A stretch of DNA of 64,000 bases from Pseudomonadota bacterium (GTDB lineage Bacteria; Pseudomonadota; Gammaproteobacteria; Steroidobacterales; Woeseiaceae). This document shows, one piece after another, positions 1 through 10,360 of this stretch. Both the position numbers and the translations under genes were made by a program. The stretch is from the NCBI GenBank assembly GCA_022563195.1, contig JADFNV010000008.1, positions 1 through 64,000 of the forward strand. The letters are read 5' to 3'. The notes below the pieces were generated by a model that saw only the letters and a list, made by a program, of their open reading frames with translations, ran no database searches and was not told the DNA's origin. Each line of letters opens with the position of its first letter. Within the stretch, counting starts at the first letter, position 1.

Positions 1-196
1 AATCGACCAAAGCTGTCGTCGTTATCTCACCGGCGACAATGACCATGCCGGTCTTTATCATTGTTTCGCACGCGACCCGCGCCTTGGTGTCCTGCTCGAT
101 AATTGCATCGAGCACCGCGTCAGATATCTGGTCAGCCATTTTATCCGGGTGCCCCTCGGATACCGATTCTGACGTGAATAAAAAGGCATTAGTCAT
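1..196 (-). CDS. metK: S-adenosylmethionine synthetase, N-terminal part (runs off the window)
   Basis: The first 65 codons of MetK, which makes S-adenosylmethionine from methionine and ATP in the cytoplasm. The translated start reads [20 protein letters not shown]. It contains the [11 protein letters not shown] segment with the ATP-binding His of the family, followed by [11 protein letters not shown] and the T-K-A-R-V-A-C-E stretch. The ATG is at 196 on the minus strand. The gene is transcribed away from tkt and continues beyond base 1, so the central and C-terminal domains cannot be assessed. Identity is clear from the N-terminal motif alone. Confidence 0.95.
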   Translation of the reverse strand, partial: MTNAFLFTSESVSEGHPDKMADQISDAVLDAIIEQDTKARVACETMIKTGMVIVAGEITTTALVD

Positions 197-224
197 CAGG
201 CTTTACTGCAATTGGCTGGCAAGG

Positions 225-258
225 ACGCGCATTGTATCGCAATGTTTGGTCGTTTCAA
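225..258 (-). promoter_or_regulatory. Putative sigma-70 promoter of metK
   Basis: Read on the minus strand there is TTGAAA (258-253) and TACAAT (236-231) with a 16-bp spacer. This would start transcription about 28 bases before the metK ATG. The rest of the 193-bp metK-tkt gap (197-389) shows no recognisable SAM or SAH riboswitch core. A weak plus-strand TTGACT at 285-290, with a poor -10 near 307, could serve tkt. Confidence 0.5.
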
Positions 259-389
259 CATCGTGCCAGGAGACGGAACGCGTATTGACTCTTGCGGCAC
301 AACGGTTAAACAGCCAAAATGCGCCGCTGCCGAGGACGCAATTCTCACCAACTTCACCCTAAGGCCTGCGGCCGAATAAAAAAGACCAC

Positions 390-2429
390 ATGTCACAAAA
401 ACCTGAACCAGCCGGGCAGACTGCTCGGCGAGATCTCGCGAACGCCATACGAGCACTTTCCATGGATGCGGTGCAAGCCGCAAATAGCGGTCATCCCGGT
501 GCCCCGATGGGGATGGCCGATATCGCTGAAGTGCTTTGGAATGACTATCTCAAGCACAACCCTGGCAACGCATACTGGGTCGACCGGGACCGCTTTGTAT
601 TGTCAAACGGCCATGGCTCCATGCTGCTCTACAGCTTGCTGTACCTTACCGGGTACGACTTGTCTATGGACGAGATTCGCAATTTTCGGCAGTTCGGTTC
701 CCGGACTGCAGGACACCCGGAGTACGAGCCCGCGTTGTCCATTGAGACGACAACGGGACCGCTTGGGCAAGGTCTCACGAATGCGGTCGGTATGGCGCTG
801 GCCGAAAAAATGCTCGCCGCGCAGTTCAATCGACCGGGTTTGAATGTCGTAGACCACCGGACCTGGGTATTCGTCGGTGACGGTTGCCTCATGGAAGGCA
901 TCTCGCACGAGGCGTGCTCGCTTGCCGGCACCTTGAAGCTCGGCAAGCTGATCACGATATATGATGACAATAATATTTCGATCGACGGTGAGGTTGGTGG
1001 CTGGTTCACTGACGACACTGTCAAGCGGTTCGAGGCGTACGGCTGGCAAGTCATTGCTGACGTCGACGGCCATGATAGCGCAGCGATCGCAGCGGCGATT
1101 GACGAGGCGCAGACCGACAGCAGTCGTCCATCGCTGATCTGCTGCAAGACCGTGATTGGCTTTGGTGCGCCGAACAAGCAGGGCACCGCTGCGACGCATG
1201 GCGCAGCACTGGGAGACGACGAAGTCGCTGCGGCTCGCGCTGAGCTGGGTTGGAATGCGCCACCGTTCGAAGTGCCTGCCGATATTGCCGCGGGCTGGGA
1301 CGGCCGGTTACGCGGTGCGGCAAGTGAAAAGGCGTGGCAGCAGCTGTTCGATGAATATTCGGAACAATACCCTGAACTTGCCAACGAGTTGACGCGGCGT
1401 CTGGACGGCTCGCTGCCTGACAACTGGAGCGATGTTGCCGACAAGGCAATCGCCGAAATCAATGCAGCCGGAGAGTCCATGGCAACGCGACAAGCGTCGC
1501 TCGTTGCGCTCAACGCGTTCTCACCGCTACTGCCAGAGATGGTGGGTGGCTCGGCCGACCTGACAGGATCCAACCTGACCAAGCACTCGGGTTCGTCTGT
1601 CATTACGGGCGACGATGCATCCGGCAATTACATCTACTTCGGCGTTCGCGAGTTCGGTATGTCGGCACTTTGCAATGGCATAGCGTTACACGGCGGATTC
1701 ATGCCTTACTCGGGAACCTTTCTGACATTCTCCGACTACGCACGCAATGCATTGCGTATGGCCGCGTTGATGAAGATTCAAAATATCTTCGTTTACACAC
1801 ACGACTCAATTGGCCTTGGCGAAGATGGACCGACGCACCAGGCGGTTGAACACACGGCTTCGCTGCGGCTCATGCCCAACATGCGCGTCTGGCGTCCTTG
1901 TGACGCCGTGGAGACGGCGGTCGCATGGCGCGATGCCATCGAACGTCGCGATGGGCCCACGAGCCTGATTCTTACCCGGCAGGGCGTGCCGCATCAGCAA
2001 CGCAACAGCGAGCAGATCGCCGCAATAGTGCGCGGTGGATACATTTTGCGAGACGTCGATACGACGCCCGATCTCATATTTATCGCAACGGGATCCGAGG
2101 TCGCACTGGTCGTTGCGGCGGCCGCAACGCTGGCGGGTGAGGGCATCAGGGCGCGCGTTGTATCGATGCCCTGTACGGAGTTGTTTGACTTGCAAGACAA
2201 GGCATATCGAGAGCAGGTTCTGCCGTCCGATGTTACGGCGCGAGTCGTTGTCGAGGCCGGCGTGACGGCCACGTGGTGGCGCTATGCCGGGTTAGACGGG
2301 CGTATTATAGGCCTCGATCAATTTGGTGCGTCGGCGCCGGCGGACAAACTCTTTGAGCACTTTGGTTTTTCGGCCGACAACGTGGTCAAAGTCGCCAGGG
2401 ACATGCTGCAAGGCAAGCAAGCAGAGTGA
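390..2429 (+). CDS. tkt: Transketolase
   Basis: A 679-residue, full-length thiamine-diphosphate enzyme. It moves two-carbon ketol units between sugar phosphates in the non-oxidative pentose phosphate pathway. The N-terminal SGHPGAPMG motif with a catalytic His is near residue 33. The ThDP/Mg motif GDGCLMEG starts near residue 163, and the DDNNISIDG segment lies near 191. The pyrimidine domain carries [11 protein letters not shown] and the C-terminal domain follows. The start codon at 390 has no strong Shine-Dalgarno but fits homologues. It lies 43 bp upstream of gap in the same direction, the usual gammaproteobacterial tkt-gap-pgk-pyk order. Long antisense frames under it are coding shadows. 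Confidence 0.97.
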   Translation: MSQKPEPAGQTARRDLANAIRALSMDAVQAANSGHPGAPMGMADIAEVLWNDYLKHNPGNAYWVDRDRFVLSNGHGSMLLYSLLYLTGYDLSMDEIRNFRQFGSRTAGHPEYEPALSIETTTGPLGQGLTNAVGMALAEKMLAAQFNRPGLNVVDHRTWVFVGDGCLMEGISHEACSLAGTLKLGKLITIYDDNNISIDGEVGGWFTDDTVKRFEAYGWQVIADVDGHDSAAIAAAIDEAQTDSSRPSLICCKTVIGFGAPNKQGTAATHGAALGDDEVAAARAELGWNAPPFEVPADIAAGWDGRLRGAASEKAWQQLFDEYSEQYPELANELTRRLDGSLPDNWSDVADKAIAEINAAGESMATRQASLVALNAFSPLLPEMVGGSADLTGSNLTKHSGSSVITGDDASGNYIYFGVREFGMSALCNGIALHGGFMPYSGTFLTFSDYARNALRMAALMKIQNIFVYTHDSIGLGEDGPTHQAVEHTASLRLMPNMRVWRPCDAVETAVAWRDAIERRDGPTSLILTRQGVPHQQRNSEQIAAIVRGGYILRDVDTTPDLIFIATGSEVALVVAAAATLAGEGIRARVVSMPCTELFDLQDKAYREQVLPSDVTARVVVEAGVTATWWRYAGLDGRIIGLDQFGASAPADKLFEHFGFSADNVVKVARDMLQGKQAE

Positions 2430-2472
2430 ATACGGTCGGCACCCCGGCCAGTGAAATCTTCGGGAGACCTGT

Positions 2473-3483
2473 ATGACAATCAAGATTGGTATTAACGGCT
2501 ACGGTCGAATTGGCCGAAATATCCTGCGCGCTCTGTATGAGAGTGGCAAGCGCTCGGAAATCGAAATTCTCGCTGTTAACGATCTTGGCGACGCCAATAC
2601 GAACGCGCATCTGACGCGTCGCGACACGGCGCATGGTCGCTTCCCGGGCACGATTGAAGTCGACGGCGATCACATGGTGGTGAATGGTGATCGCATTCGT
2701 GTACTGGCTGAGCGCGATCCGGCCCAATTGCCCTGGGGTGATCTCGGCGTCGATATCGTTCTCGAGTCGACGGGGTTTTTTCGCACGCGTGACACGGCGG
2801 GAAAACACATTGAAGCCGGTGCGAAGAAAGTGATCATCTCGGCACCGGGCGGCAAGGACATCGATGCCACGATCGTTTATGGCGTTAATCACAACGTGCT
2901 CAAGGCGAGCGACACGATTATATCCAATGCGTCGTGCACGACAAATTGCCTCGCACCGCTGGTCAAACCGCTGCTCGATACGATTGGCGTAAAGCACGGC
3001 ATCATGACGACGATTCATGCGTATACGAACGACCAGGTTCTGACAGATGTGTTCCACTCGGATTTGCGCCGCGCGCGCTCCGCCACGATGTCGCAGATTC
3101 CAACAAGCACGGGTGCTGCGACAGCGGTCGGGCTGGTACTGCCTGAGCTCAATGGCCGGCTTGATGGTTTCTCAATGCGTGTGCCGACCATCAATGTATC
3201 GGTGGTCGACCTGACATTTGTCGCCGAGCGCGAGACGAGCATCGAAGAGATCAACACGGTCATGAAAGAAGCCAGCGAAGGCTATCTGAAGGGCGTGCTC
3301 GCCTACAACGATGAACCGCTGGTGTCGATCGACTTCAACCACGATCCGGCATCATCTACCTACGATGCGGGCCTGACCAAGGTCATGCAAGGTACGCTCG
3401 TAAAAGTTTGTTCGTGGTACGACAACGAGTGGGGTTTCTCGAATCGCATGCTCGATACGACGATCGCGTTCCACAACGCCTAG
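2473..3483 (+). CDS. gap: Type I glyceraldehyde-3-phosphate dehydrogenase
   Basis: A 336-residue glycolytic dehydrogenase that converts glyceraldehyde-3-phosphate, NAD(P)+ and phosphate to 1,3-bisphosphoglycerate. The Rossmann motif [10 protein letters not shown] is at residues 7-16. The catalytic Cys155 lies in [10 protein letters not shown] and the matching His follows in [10 protein letters not shown]. The C-terminus has the [12 protein letters not shown] signature. Erythrose-4-phosphate dehydrogenase (Epd) is the main alternative. CTTNCLAP (not CTTNCIIP) and the PTSTGAA segment favour Gap. The [16 protein letters not shown] region resembles Chromatiales and alphaproteobacterial Gap more than E. 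coli GapA, which is an inference about lineage. Confidence 0.95.
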   Translation: MTIKIGINGYGRIGRNILRALYESGKRSEIEILAVNDLGDANTNAHLTRRDTAHGRFPGTIEVDGDHMVVNGDRIRVLAERDPAQLPWGDLGVDIVLESTGFFRTRDTAGKHIEAGAKKVIISAPGGKDIDATIVYGVNHNVLKASDTIISNASCTTNCLAPLVKPLLDTIGVKHGIMTTIHAYTNDQVLTDVFHSDLRRARSATMSQIPTSTGAATAVGLVLPELNGRLDGFSMRVPTINVSVVDLTFVAERETSIEEINTVMKEASEGYLKGVLAYNDEPLVSIDFNHDPASSTYDAGLTKVMQGTLVKVCSWYDNEWGFSNRMLDTTIAFHNA

Positions 3484-3521
3484 CACCGTCAGGGAACGCC
3501 TCACAATCGACCGGAGCCGTC

Positions 3522-4700
3522 ATGCCCGTTATTAATATGGTCGATGTCGAACTGTCCGGCAAACGCGTATTGATTCGTGAGGATTTGAACGTGCCGGTGG
3601 CTGACGGGGTCGTGACCAGCGATGCGCGAATTCGTGCGGCGCTGCCGACGATCAGGGCAGCCCTGGATGCGAATGCCGCGGTGATGCTGATGTCCCATCT
3701 CGGTCGGCCGACCGAAGGCGAGCCGGAAGCAGAGCTCTCTCTGCAGCCTGTGGCCACACGGCTGTCGGAACTACTGTGCAGACCGGTGCGGCTCGTTACA
3801 AACTGGATCGACGGCATCGAGATCAAGCCGGACGAGGTCGTGCTTCTGGAGAACGTCCGCTTTCTCGAGGGCGAGCAAGCCTGCGACCAGGATTTGTCCC
3901 GCAAAATGGCGGCGCTGTGTGACGTATTCGTCATGGATGCGTTCGGCACGGCACACCGTGTGCAAGCGAGTACCTATGGGGTCGCCGAACACGCGGCGAT
4001 CGCTTGCGCGGGTCCGTTGCTGGCTGGCGAACTGGCAGCACTGGGCCAGGCACTGACGAATCCGGCGCGACCGATGGTTGCAATCGTTGGTGGATCGAAA
4101 GTTTCGACGAAACTGAAGGTTTTGGTCGCTCTGTGTGACATTGTTGACTGCCTGATCGTTGGTGGTGGCATCGCCAACACTTTCATCGCGGCCGAGGGTC
4201 ACGATGTTGGCAAATCACTGTACGAGCCTGACATGCTGGACACGGCACGCCAATTGGCAGCGCATCAGGATGATCGTGCCGAGATTCCTGTTACCAGCGA
4301 TGTCGTCGTCGCCAACGAGTTTGCGGCCGACGCCGTGCCAACGGTCAAGAGAGTTGACGCCGTTCTTCCTGGTGAATTGATTCTCGACATTGGGCCGGAA
4401 ACCGTGACACGTTTCTGTCGTATTCTCGAGGGCGCTGGCACGATCATATGGAACGGACCGCTCGGCGTATTCGAGTTCGATGCGTTTGGCGAAGGTACGC
4501 GGGCATTAGCCGAAGCCATCGCGGCGAGTGACGCATTTTCTCTGGCCGGCGGTGGAGATACTTTGGCCGCGATCGACAAGTACGGCGTCGCGGAGCGAAT
4601 CTCTTACATATCGACCGGTGGTGGGGCTTTTCTGGAGTTTGTGGAGGGGAAAAAGTTGCCGGCTGTCGCTGTATTGGAGAAACGCGGCAGCGAAGCGTAG
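3522..4700 (+). CDS. pgk: Phosphoglycerate kinase
   Basis: A 392-residue glycolytic kinase that transfers phosphate from 1,3-bisphosphoglycerate to ADP. The N-terminal substrate domain has [10 protein letters not shown] and [13 protein letters not shown], followed by LLENVRF and the DAFGTAHR segment. The C-terminal nucleotide domain has [19 protein letters not shown] and a GGGDT loop. The open frame extends upstream to 3408 inside gap. The ATG at 3522 is preferred because it has a GGAG just upstream and aligns with family starts. It lies 38 bp after gap and is convergent with the disrupted PhoX-like gene downstream, with only 35 bp between their stops. Confidence 0.97.
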   Translation: MPVINMVDVELSGKRVLIREDLNVPVADGVVTSDARIRAALPTIRAALDANAAVMLMSHLGRPTEGEPEAELSLQPVATRLSELLCRPVRLVTNWIDGIEIKPDEVVLLENVRFLEGEQACDQDLSRKMAALCDVFVMDAFGTAHRVQASTYGVAEHAAIACAGPLLAGELAALGQALTNPARPMVAIVGGSKVSTKLKVLVALCDIVDCLIVGGGIANTFIAAEGHDVGKSLYEPDMLDTARQLAAHQDDRAEIPVTSDVVVANEFAADAVPTVKRVDAVLPGELILDIGPETVTRFCRILEGAGTIIWNGPLGVFEFDAFGEGTRALAEAIAASDAFSLAGGGDTLAAIDKYGVAERISYISTGGGAFLEFVEGKKLPAVAVLEKRGSEA

Positions 4701-4735
4701 CGGCGGCTGCAGCAGCGATGCAAGTAAAGACCCAC

Positions 4736-6111
4736 CTACATCGGCCAAGGGCCAGTGATGGCCAGCGTCATGCCTGGGTACTGAATATTCACGAACATGA
4801 TAGTGCCGTCGGGCGAAAAGCAGGCGCCCGCCAGCTCTGAATCGGAGTAGGCGTTATCGGCGACCTCGTACATGTTGCCATCCGGATCCACACCAACGAT
4901 GCCGCAGTGAGATGCCGTGTCTTCACAAATCATCAGGTCGCCCCCAGGGGGCCATAATGATGTTGTCTGCATTGTGCAGTAGCGAGTGCGTTGTGCCCTC
5001 GGCGATGAGAGTCAGCTCGCCAGGCTGCTCCTGTTCTCTCTCTGTACCCTCACTCGGGCTGGTTCGGTACGCAAACACCTGACCGGCCCACGACGTGCCG
5101 CCGATCGAACAAACGAAGAATAACTCGTCTCCGGCGGCGCAGAGACCTTCACCTCGAGCAAATCTTGCGGCGCCAAGTGACGCGCCACGCATGCGCAGGT
5201 CATCTCTGTTGCTGTCGACGTCGTCGATATTGATCCAATAGGTCGGCAGGGGCTCCCCGACTCGAATTGGCGCAGCGCGTGACCAGTTATGCGTTGAAAG
5301 TGAGGGCCTGTCGGTGACGGCGAGCGCCTGCAGGCGACCACCTTCATGCAATTTTCCCGGCACGTGCGGAATATAGCGATAAAACAGGCTTTGGTGCTTA
5401 TCCTCGGTCATGTACACGATGCCGGATGCCTCGTGTACCGCGGCGGCTTCGTGTTCGAACCTGCCCATCGCCGTGATCGGTCGTGGCGTGACGAGGCCCG
5501 CTTCGTTTGCCGGTACCTCGAAAACGTAGCCGTGCGGTTGCTCACGAACGATGTTGCGGCGCTTACCGCGTTGGTGAAAACATTCTTCGCAGGACAACCA
5601 CGATCCCCAGGGTGTCGAGCCGCCTGCGCAGTTGAGTTCGGTACCCGCGAGACTCAGGTGCTGTCGTTCGGTGTCGCCGCTGGGCGGGTTATAGATTGTA
5701 GTGGTTGTGCCACCGGCGCCTGGTGTCTTGCCGTAACCGCCATCGTAAAGCTTGTTCCATACATGCCGTGGTAGCCTCCTTACCGACGCGCTGAACGCGT
5801 TGTGATCAAGTTCGCCAGGCTTCGAGTTCGTGATTGCAGACGAGTATGACGCGCCCATCATCACCTGCAAATGCGGCCATGCCGTCGTGAGCATGCGACA
5901 CAACCAGTCCGTCAGCCATGAGATCGCCGGCCCGCGATACGACTCGGTAGCTGAATCCCTCAGGCAAGTTGAGTATTTTATTCGGATCCGGGCGCAACGG
6001 ACCAAGGCATGATTCATTGGTCCGGCCGGAAAGCGGTATGATGGGGCCCGCCGCGATGATCGCGAGGCTCTGTAAAAATCGCCGTCGGTCCAAGACTTTC
6101 CTTCGTGGCAT
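4736..6111 (-). pseudogene. PhoX-family (DUF839) phosphatase-like gene with two frameshifts
   Basis: Three adjacent minus-strand frames together make one PhoX-like protein of about 455 residues. The first (6111 to about 5815) starts with a twin-arginine signal (DRRRFLQSLAIIAAGP) and runs LNLPEGFSYRVVSR to VCNHELE. The second (about 5815 to 4940) carries NCAGGSTPWGSWLSCEE, MGRFEHEAAAV, YMTEDKHQS and RGEGL, all typical of the DUF839 domain. The third (about 4960 to 4736) has GDLMICEDTA to the stop. Each junction is repaired by removing one base: near 5815 (GAAGCCTGG) and at a five-G run near 4945. PhoX proteins are exported phosphatases. Whether this is a true pseudogene or an assembly error cannot be told from the sequence. 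Confidence 0.8.
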
Positions 6112-6211
6112 TCACACCGTTCGTGCAGCATATCGTTAATAGAAAGTCTCGGGAAGGCAGCGCAGTGCCTCTCTGATACAGGGTCCTCTGGCGTGTGCAA
6201 TAATCGTCAGC

Positions 6212-7648
6212 ATGCTCAGAAGAACAAAAATCGTCGCGACACTGGGTCCGGCGACCGACGGCAAGAATGTGCTGCACGGAATGATCGAAGCAGGTCTGGA
6301 TGTCGCGCGAATCAATTTCTCACATGGCGATGCGGCAGCAGCTCGCAGACGTGCGGCAAAGTTGCGCGCGGCAGCTACGAAGTGTGGTCGCGACGTTGGA
6401 CTGATGGGAGACCTGCAAGGTCCCAAAATCCGGATTCGGCGGTTCAAGGAGCACAGCGTTGAGCTGCTCGATGGAGACTCTTTCTTTCTCGACAGCACCT
6501 TGGGTGCCGCAGATGGTACCCAAAAGGGTGTCGGGGTCGCACTTGATACCCTGCACGAGGATGTGGTTTCGGGCGACGTCTTGTTACTGAATGACGGCAT
6601 GATCGTGTTGGAGGTTGATCGTGTCGAGGGTACGCGTATCCACACCAATGTTGCCACAGGTGGCATTCTCTCCGATCACAAGGGCATCAATAAGAAGGGC
6701 GGTGGCTTATCTGCCGCCGCGCTGACCGACATCGACCGGCAAAATATCAAGTTGGCGGCAGAGCTCGAAATGGACTTTCTCGCCGTATCCTTTGTACGCA
6801 GCGAAGCAGATGTGCTCGAAGCACGACGCCTGTTCGAGGCAGCCGGTGGGCGCGGTCTGATCGTCGCCAAGGTGGAACGTGCTGAGGCCGTCGAGAACAT
6901 CGATTCGATCATTAATGCTGCGGATGTGATCATGGTCGCGCGCGGCGACCTTGGCGTCGAACTGGGTTACGCCCAGCTGACCGGCATACAGAAAAAGCTG
7001 ATCCGCAAGACTCGCAAAGGCAGCAAGATCGTGATCACGGCGACGCAGATGATGGAGTCGATGATTCAACACCCGATTCCTACGCGCGCCGAAGTGTCGG
7101 ATGTCGCAAATGCTGTGATGGATGGTACCGACGCGGTAATGTTGTCAGGCGAAACGGCCGTTGGCAAATATCCGGTGCATGCTATTCGGGCGATGGGTGA
7201 AGTCTGTACCGGGGCAGAAAAATTTCAGCTCCCGGAGGGTCGAACCCGCCATCGGCTTGGAGATTATTTCGAGAATGTCGATGAAGCCATTGCCATGGCA
7301 GTGATGTACGCCGCCAATCATCTAAAAGTTAGAGCGATCATCGCGTTGACCGAGTCGGGTTCCACGACGCGGTGGATGTCGCGTATTCGATCCGATATTC
7401 CGATCTACGCGTTTACTCCTTATCCTGCAACGAGTCGACGCGTTGCCTTGTACCGTGGTGTATATCCGGTTGCGTTTGCTATTCAGGACACCAGGCAGCA
7501 TCGATTGTATATCGACATCTTCAAAACGCTGCTATCGAACAATCTTGTCGAAGTTGACGACCTTGTCATTTTCACGAAAGGTGACCTCCTGGGCGTCTCC
7601 GGGAGTACCAATTCGATGACGATTCTCAAGGTCACCGAAGAGAAATAG
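6212..7648 (+). CDS. pyk: Pyruvate kinase (PykA-like)
   Basis: A 478-residue enzyme that makes pyruvate and ATP from phosphoenolpyruvate and ADP. The N-terminus LRRTKIVATLGPATD, the INFSHGD segment, GDLQGPKIRIRRF and KGINKKGGGLSAAALT match the E. coli PykA (type II) branch, as does the length. The signature VARGDLGVELG lies near residue 240, followed by ITATQMMESMI and DGTDAVMLSGETA. The C-terminal domain reaches the TAG stop at 7646-7648, which is also the first three bases of a long inverted repeat. fba, often found next downstream in gammaproteobacteria, is absent here. Confidence 0.96.
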   Translation: MLRRTKIVATLGPATDGKNVLHGMIEAGLDVARINFSHGDAAAARRRAAKLRAAATKCGRDVGLMGDLQGPKIRIRRFKEHSVELLDGDSFFLDSTLGAADGTQKGVGVALDTLHEDVVSGDVLLLNDGMIVLEVDRVEGTRIHTNVATGGILSDHKGINKKGGGLSAAALTDIDRQNIKLAAELEMDFLAVSFVRSEADVLEARRLFEAAGGRGLIVAKVERAEAVENIDSIINAADVIMVARGDLGVELGYAQLTGIQKKLIRKTRKGSKIVITATQMMESMIQHPIPTRAEVSDVANAVMDGTDAVMLSGETAVGKYPVHAIRAMGEVCTGAEKFQLPEGRTRHRLGDYFENVDEAIAMAVMYAANHLKVRAIIALTESGSTTRWMSRIRSDIPIYAFTPYPATSRRVALYRGVYPVAFAIQDTRQHRLYIDIFKTLLSNNLVEVDDLVIFTKGDLLGVSGSTNSMTILKVTEEK

Positions 7649-7913
7649 TACTCCGTCAAGGTGATATTGACGGGTTCAGCGAGATGTGAAGCGGTTGAAC
7701 GCAAAGCGCGTCTCGCCGGTAATGGCGCGTCCTTGCCAAGCGGCGCAACGTAGCGAGCGATCGCTTCACATCTCGCCCAAAGGGAGCTATCCAGATGATC
7801 CAATACGGCGTTGCAGCCCTCGAAAAGGACAGGCCATTCCCTTCGGACTGCGCCTTGTCTTGGATCATCTGGGCCGGCTCTGTACCCGTCAATATCACCT
7901 TGACGGAGTACTA
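7646..7913. repeat. 268-bp inverted-repeat element (MITE/REPIN-like) filling the pyk-acylase gap
   Basis: The left arm 7646-7675 and right arm 7884-7913 are perfect inverted complements over 30 bp. One mismatch and three more pairs extend the match to 7679/7880. Inside lie two further perfect inverted repeats: 7679-7693 with 7762-7776 (15 bp) and 7791-7803 with 7860-7872 (13 bp). As RNA or a DNA cruciform, this predicts an outer stem closing two long arms. The arms start TAGTAC, so TA dinucleotides flank the core as they would after TA-target insertion. Each outer arm is itself a partial palindrome (GTAC-tCCGTCAA, TTGACGG-GTAC). No open frame here looks like a gene. A relative of one arm lies at 25325-25359. 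Confidence 0.75.
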
Positions 7914-7920
7914 GCTGCTC

Positions 7921-10293
7921 ATGAAGCGATTGTTCCTTCGTCTGTTCGCAGCCGTTCTCCTGGCGGTATTTGTGTTGGCCACTGTCGGCTGGCTGAGGTT
8001 TCGGGCCAGTCTGCCGACGCTGGATGGGACCATGTCGGTGGGCGGGCTGCGTGCGAGCGCCAGCATTGAACGCGATACCGCCGGCGTCGCGACGATAACG
8101 GCGAATAACCGGGCTGATCTCGCGTTTGCGACAGGATTCGCACACAGCCAGGATCGATTTTTTCAAATGGACATGGTGCGACGCCACGCGGCCGGAGAAC
8201 TGGCAGAAGTCATTGGCGAAGCGGCCATAAGTTCCGACCGGCGCTTGCGCTTGCATCGATTCCGTAGCCGGGCGCGAACTGCAGTCACGACCCAGTCAGA
8301 CAACGATTCGGCCGTGTTGCGCAGCTATGCCGACGGTGTCAACGCCGGCCTCGCGAGTCTCGGTGCAAAGCCGTTCGAGTACTTTGTACTTGGCGTGGAT
8401 CCCGAGCCCTGGAAGCCCGAGGACACGGTGCTCGTTGCCTACGCAATGTTCGTTCAACTTAATGATTCGCGCGCGACTCGTGATGTGCAGCGTGGTCTCG
8501 CGAAGCGCATCTTGCCATCTGCGGTGTATGCGTGGATGTATCCGCAAGGCACGTCGTGGGATGCGCCGTTGATGGGCGTTGCGCGTGCGGCGATGGCTAT
8601 GCCTGCACCAGGCACGTATTCCATTCGGCATGTTGGCGATAATTTCCCGCCCGCGGCGGAACGTAGTAGACCGCCTCTTGATGGCAGCAACAACTGGGCA
8701 GTTCGTGGCGCATTGACCAGCACCGGTCGTGCGCTGGTGTCCAATGATATGCATCTGATGTTGAGGACGCCGAATGTCTATTATCGTGCGCGCCTTGTCG
8801 TGAACGGTGCTGTCAGGCGCGATGTTACAGGCGTCACGCTGCCGGGCTCGCCATTCGTCGTGGCGGGCAGCAATGGCAAGGTCGCCTGGGGCTTCACGAA
8901 CAGCTACGGCGATTGGGTCGATGCGGTAATTCTGCGGCCAGGCCAATCTCCGAATACGTACCGGACACCTGCTGGTGATCGATCATTTGATGAGTATCAC
9001 GAGGTTATTCGGGTTAAAGACGGTGCGCCGATCGAATACATCGTGCGTGAGACGATCTGGGGCCCCGTAATTGATGACGTCGATTATCCAGATGGTGAGC
9101 TGGTAGTGAGCTGGATCGCGCACCAGGCTGGCGCCGCGAATCTTCGGCTGATGGACCTGGAGATGGTTGGCTCGGTGGTTGCGGCGCTAGCCGTTGCAAA
9201 TACGATGGGGATTCCGCCGCAAAACTTTGTCACCGGTGACGCCGACGGCAATATCGGCTGGACGATTGCGGGAAAAATTCCGCGCAAGTCATCCTTCGAT
9301 GCGATGGTGCCTGCCGACTGGAGCGAAGCACAGGGCTGGCACGGTTGGCTGGACACCGACGCGTATCCGCGAATCCTGAATCCTGACAGTGGTCGCATCT
9401 GGACCGCGAATGCACGGGTTACCGACGGCGAGTCGCTGAGTCTCATCGGTGACGGTGGCTACGACCTCGGGGCCCGGGCGTCACAGATTCGCGACGCACT
9501 AATGGCCAGGGACGAATTCGAACCAGCCGACATGCTCGCGATTCAAATCGACGACCGTGCCCTGTTTCTCGGCCGTTGGCGTGAGTTGTTGCTCGATATC
9601 CTGGACGAGGAGACGACTGCGTCAGATCCCGACTTGACGGAATACCGACGCCTTGCAGAGAACTGGATCCCACGAGCAACACCCGACTCAGTTGGCTATC
9701 GTTTGGTGCGCGCATTTCGCCTTGAAGTTCAGTCGCGCGTGTTTCATGCGCTGACGGGCCCGGTTCGCGATGCCTACGACGACGATGTCCGGCTGCGCCG
9801 CAGCAGCCAGTTCGAGGCGCCGCTGTGGGCACTACTGAGCGAACAACCACAACATCTTCTGCCTGGTAACTACGATAGCTGGCACGCGCTGTTGCTGGCA
9901 GCAGTTAATGAAAATATTCGCTACTTCAAAGCGGGCTTTGACGGCGATCTTGCCGATCGAAACTGGGGCGAACGCAACATGGCCAGCATCAGGCACCCGC
10001 TGAGCCGGGCATTACCGTTCCTGGCGGGTTTTCTCGACATGCCACGCGAACCGCTGGCTGGCGACAGCAACATGCCAAAGGCCCAGGGTACGAACTGGGG
10101 AGCCTCGCAGCGATTTTCAGTCGCGCCGGGTGACGAAGCCAATGGCCTGATGCACATGCCTGCCGGGCAGAGCGGGCATCCGCTGTCAGAATTTTACAGG
10201 CGTGGTCATCAGGACTGGGTCGAAGGGCGAGCGACGCCTTTCCTGCCTGGGGAAACCCGTCACACACTGACGCTGACGCCGTCCGGCGAATAG
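7921..10293 (+). CDS. Penicillin acylase family protein (Ntn hydrolase)
   Basis: A 790-residue member of the penicillin amidase / acyl-homoserine-lactone acylase family. A membrane anchor or signal segment spans residues 2-25 (LFLRLFAAVLLAVFVLATV). The alpha-subunit region contains the FATGFAHSQDRFFQMDM block. The predicted self-cleavage and catalytic Ser256 follows a Gly in the motif DGSNNWAV. The beta subunit has NDMHLMLRTP, LPGSPFVVAGSNGKVAWGFTNS and the ANAR and GDGGYDLGARASQIRD segments near the C-terminal half. Family members hydrolyse amides such as beta-lactam side chains or acyl-homoserine lactones. The substrate here is unknown. The gene begins 8 bp after the inverted-repeat element and is followed by a MoxR/VWA pair. 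Confidence 0.88.
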   Translation: MKRLFLRLFAAVLLAVFVLATVGWLRFRASLPTLDGTMSVGGLRASASIERDTAGVATITANNRADLAFATGFAHSQDRFFQMDMVRRHAAGELAEVIGEAAISSDRRLRLHRFRSRARTAVTTQSDNDSAVLRSYADGVNAGLASLGAKPFEYFVLGVDPEPWKPEDTVLVAYAMFVQLNDSRATRDVQRGLAKRILPSAVYAWMYPQGTSWDAPLMGVARAAMAMPAPGTYSIRHVGDNFPPAAERSRPPLDGSNNWAVRGALTSTGRALVSNDMHLMLRTPNVYYRARLVVNGAVRRDVTGVTLPGSPFVVAGSNGKVAWGFTNSYGDWVDAVILRPGQSPNTYRTPAGDRSFDEYHEVIRVKDGAPIEYIVRETIWGPVIDDVDYPDGELVVSWIAHQAGAANLRLMDLEMVGSVVAALAVANTMGIPPQNFVTGDADGNIGWTIAGKIPRKSSFDAMVPADWSEAQGWHGWLDTDAYPRILNPDSGRIWTANARVTDGESLSLIGDGGYDLGARASQIRDALMARDEFEPADMLAIQIDDRALFLGRWRELLLDILDEETTASDPDLTEYRRLAENWIPRATPDSVGYRLVRAFRLEVQSRVFHALTGPVRDAYDDDVRLRRSSQFEAPLWALLSEQPQHLLPGNYDSWHALLLAAVNENIRYFKAGFDGDLADRNWGERNMASIRHPLSRALPFLAGFLDMPREPLAGDSNMPKAQGTNWGASQRFSVAPGDEANGLMHMPAGQSGHPLSEFYRRGHQDWVEGRATPFLPGETRHTLTLTPSGE

Positions 10294-10360
10294 CGGTCCT
10301 TGTGCGCAATACTTCAGACGGTAAGATAGTCGCTGCGTGGCACGATTTCCGGACGAACTA

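Noticed and set aside
197-389. Possible SAM or SAH riboswitch upstream of metK or tkt
   Set aside because: No conserved core of SAM-I, SAM-II or SAH aptamers could be seen; a simple promoter with a short leader explains the metK side.
603-1627. Long antisense frames under tkt (198 and 332 codons)
   Set aside because: They mirror the codon pattern of tkt in high-GC DNA and show no protein family features.
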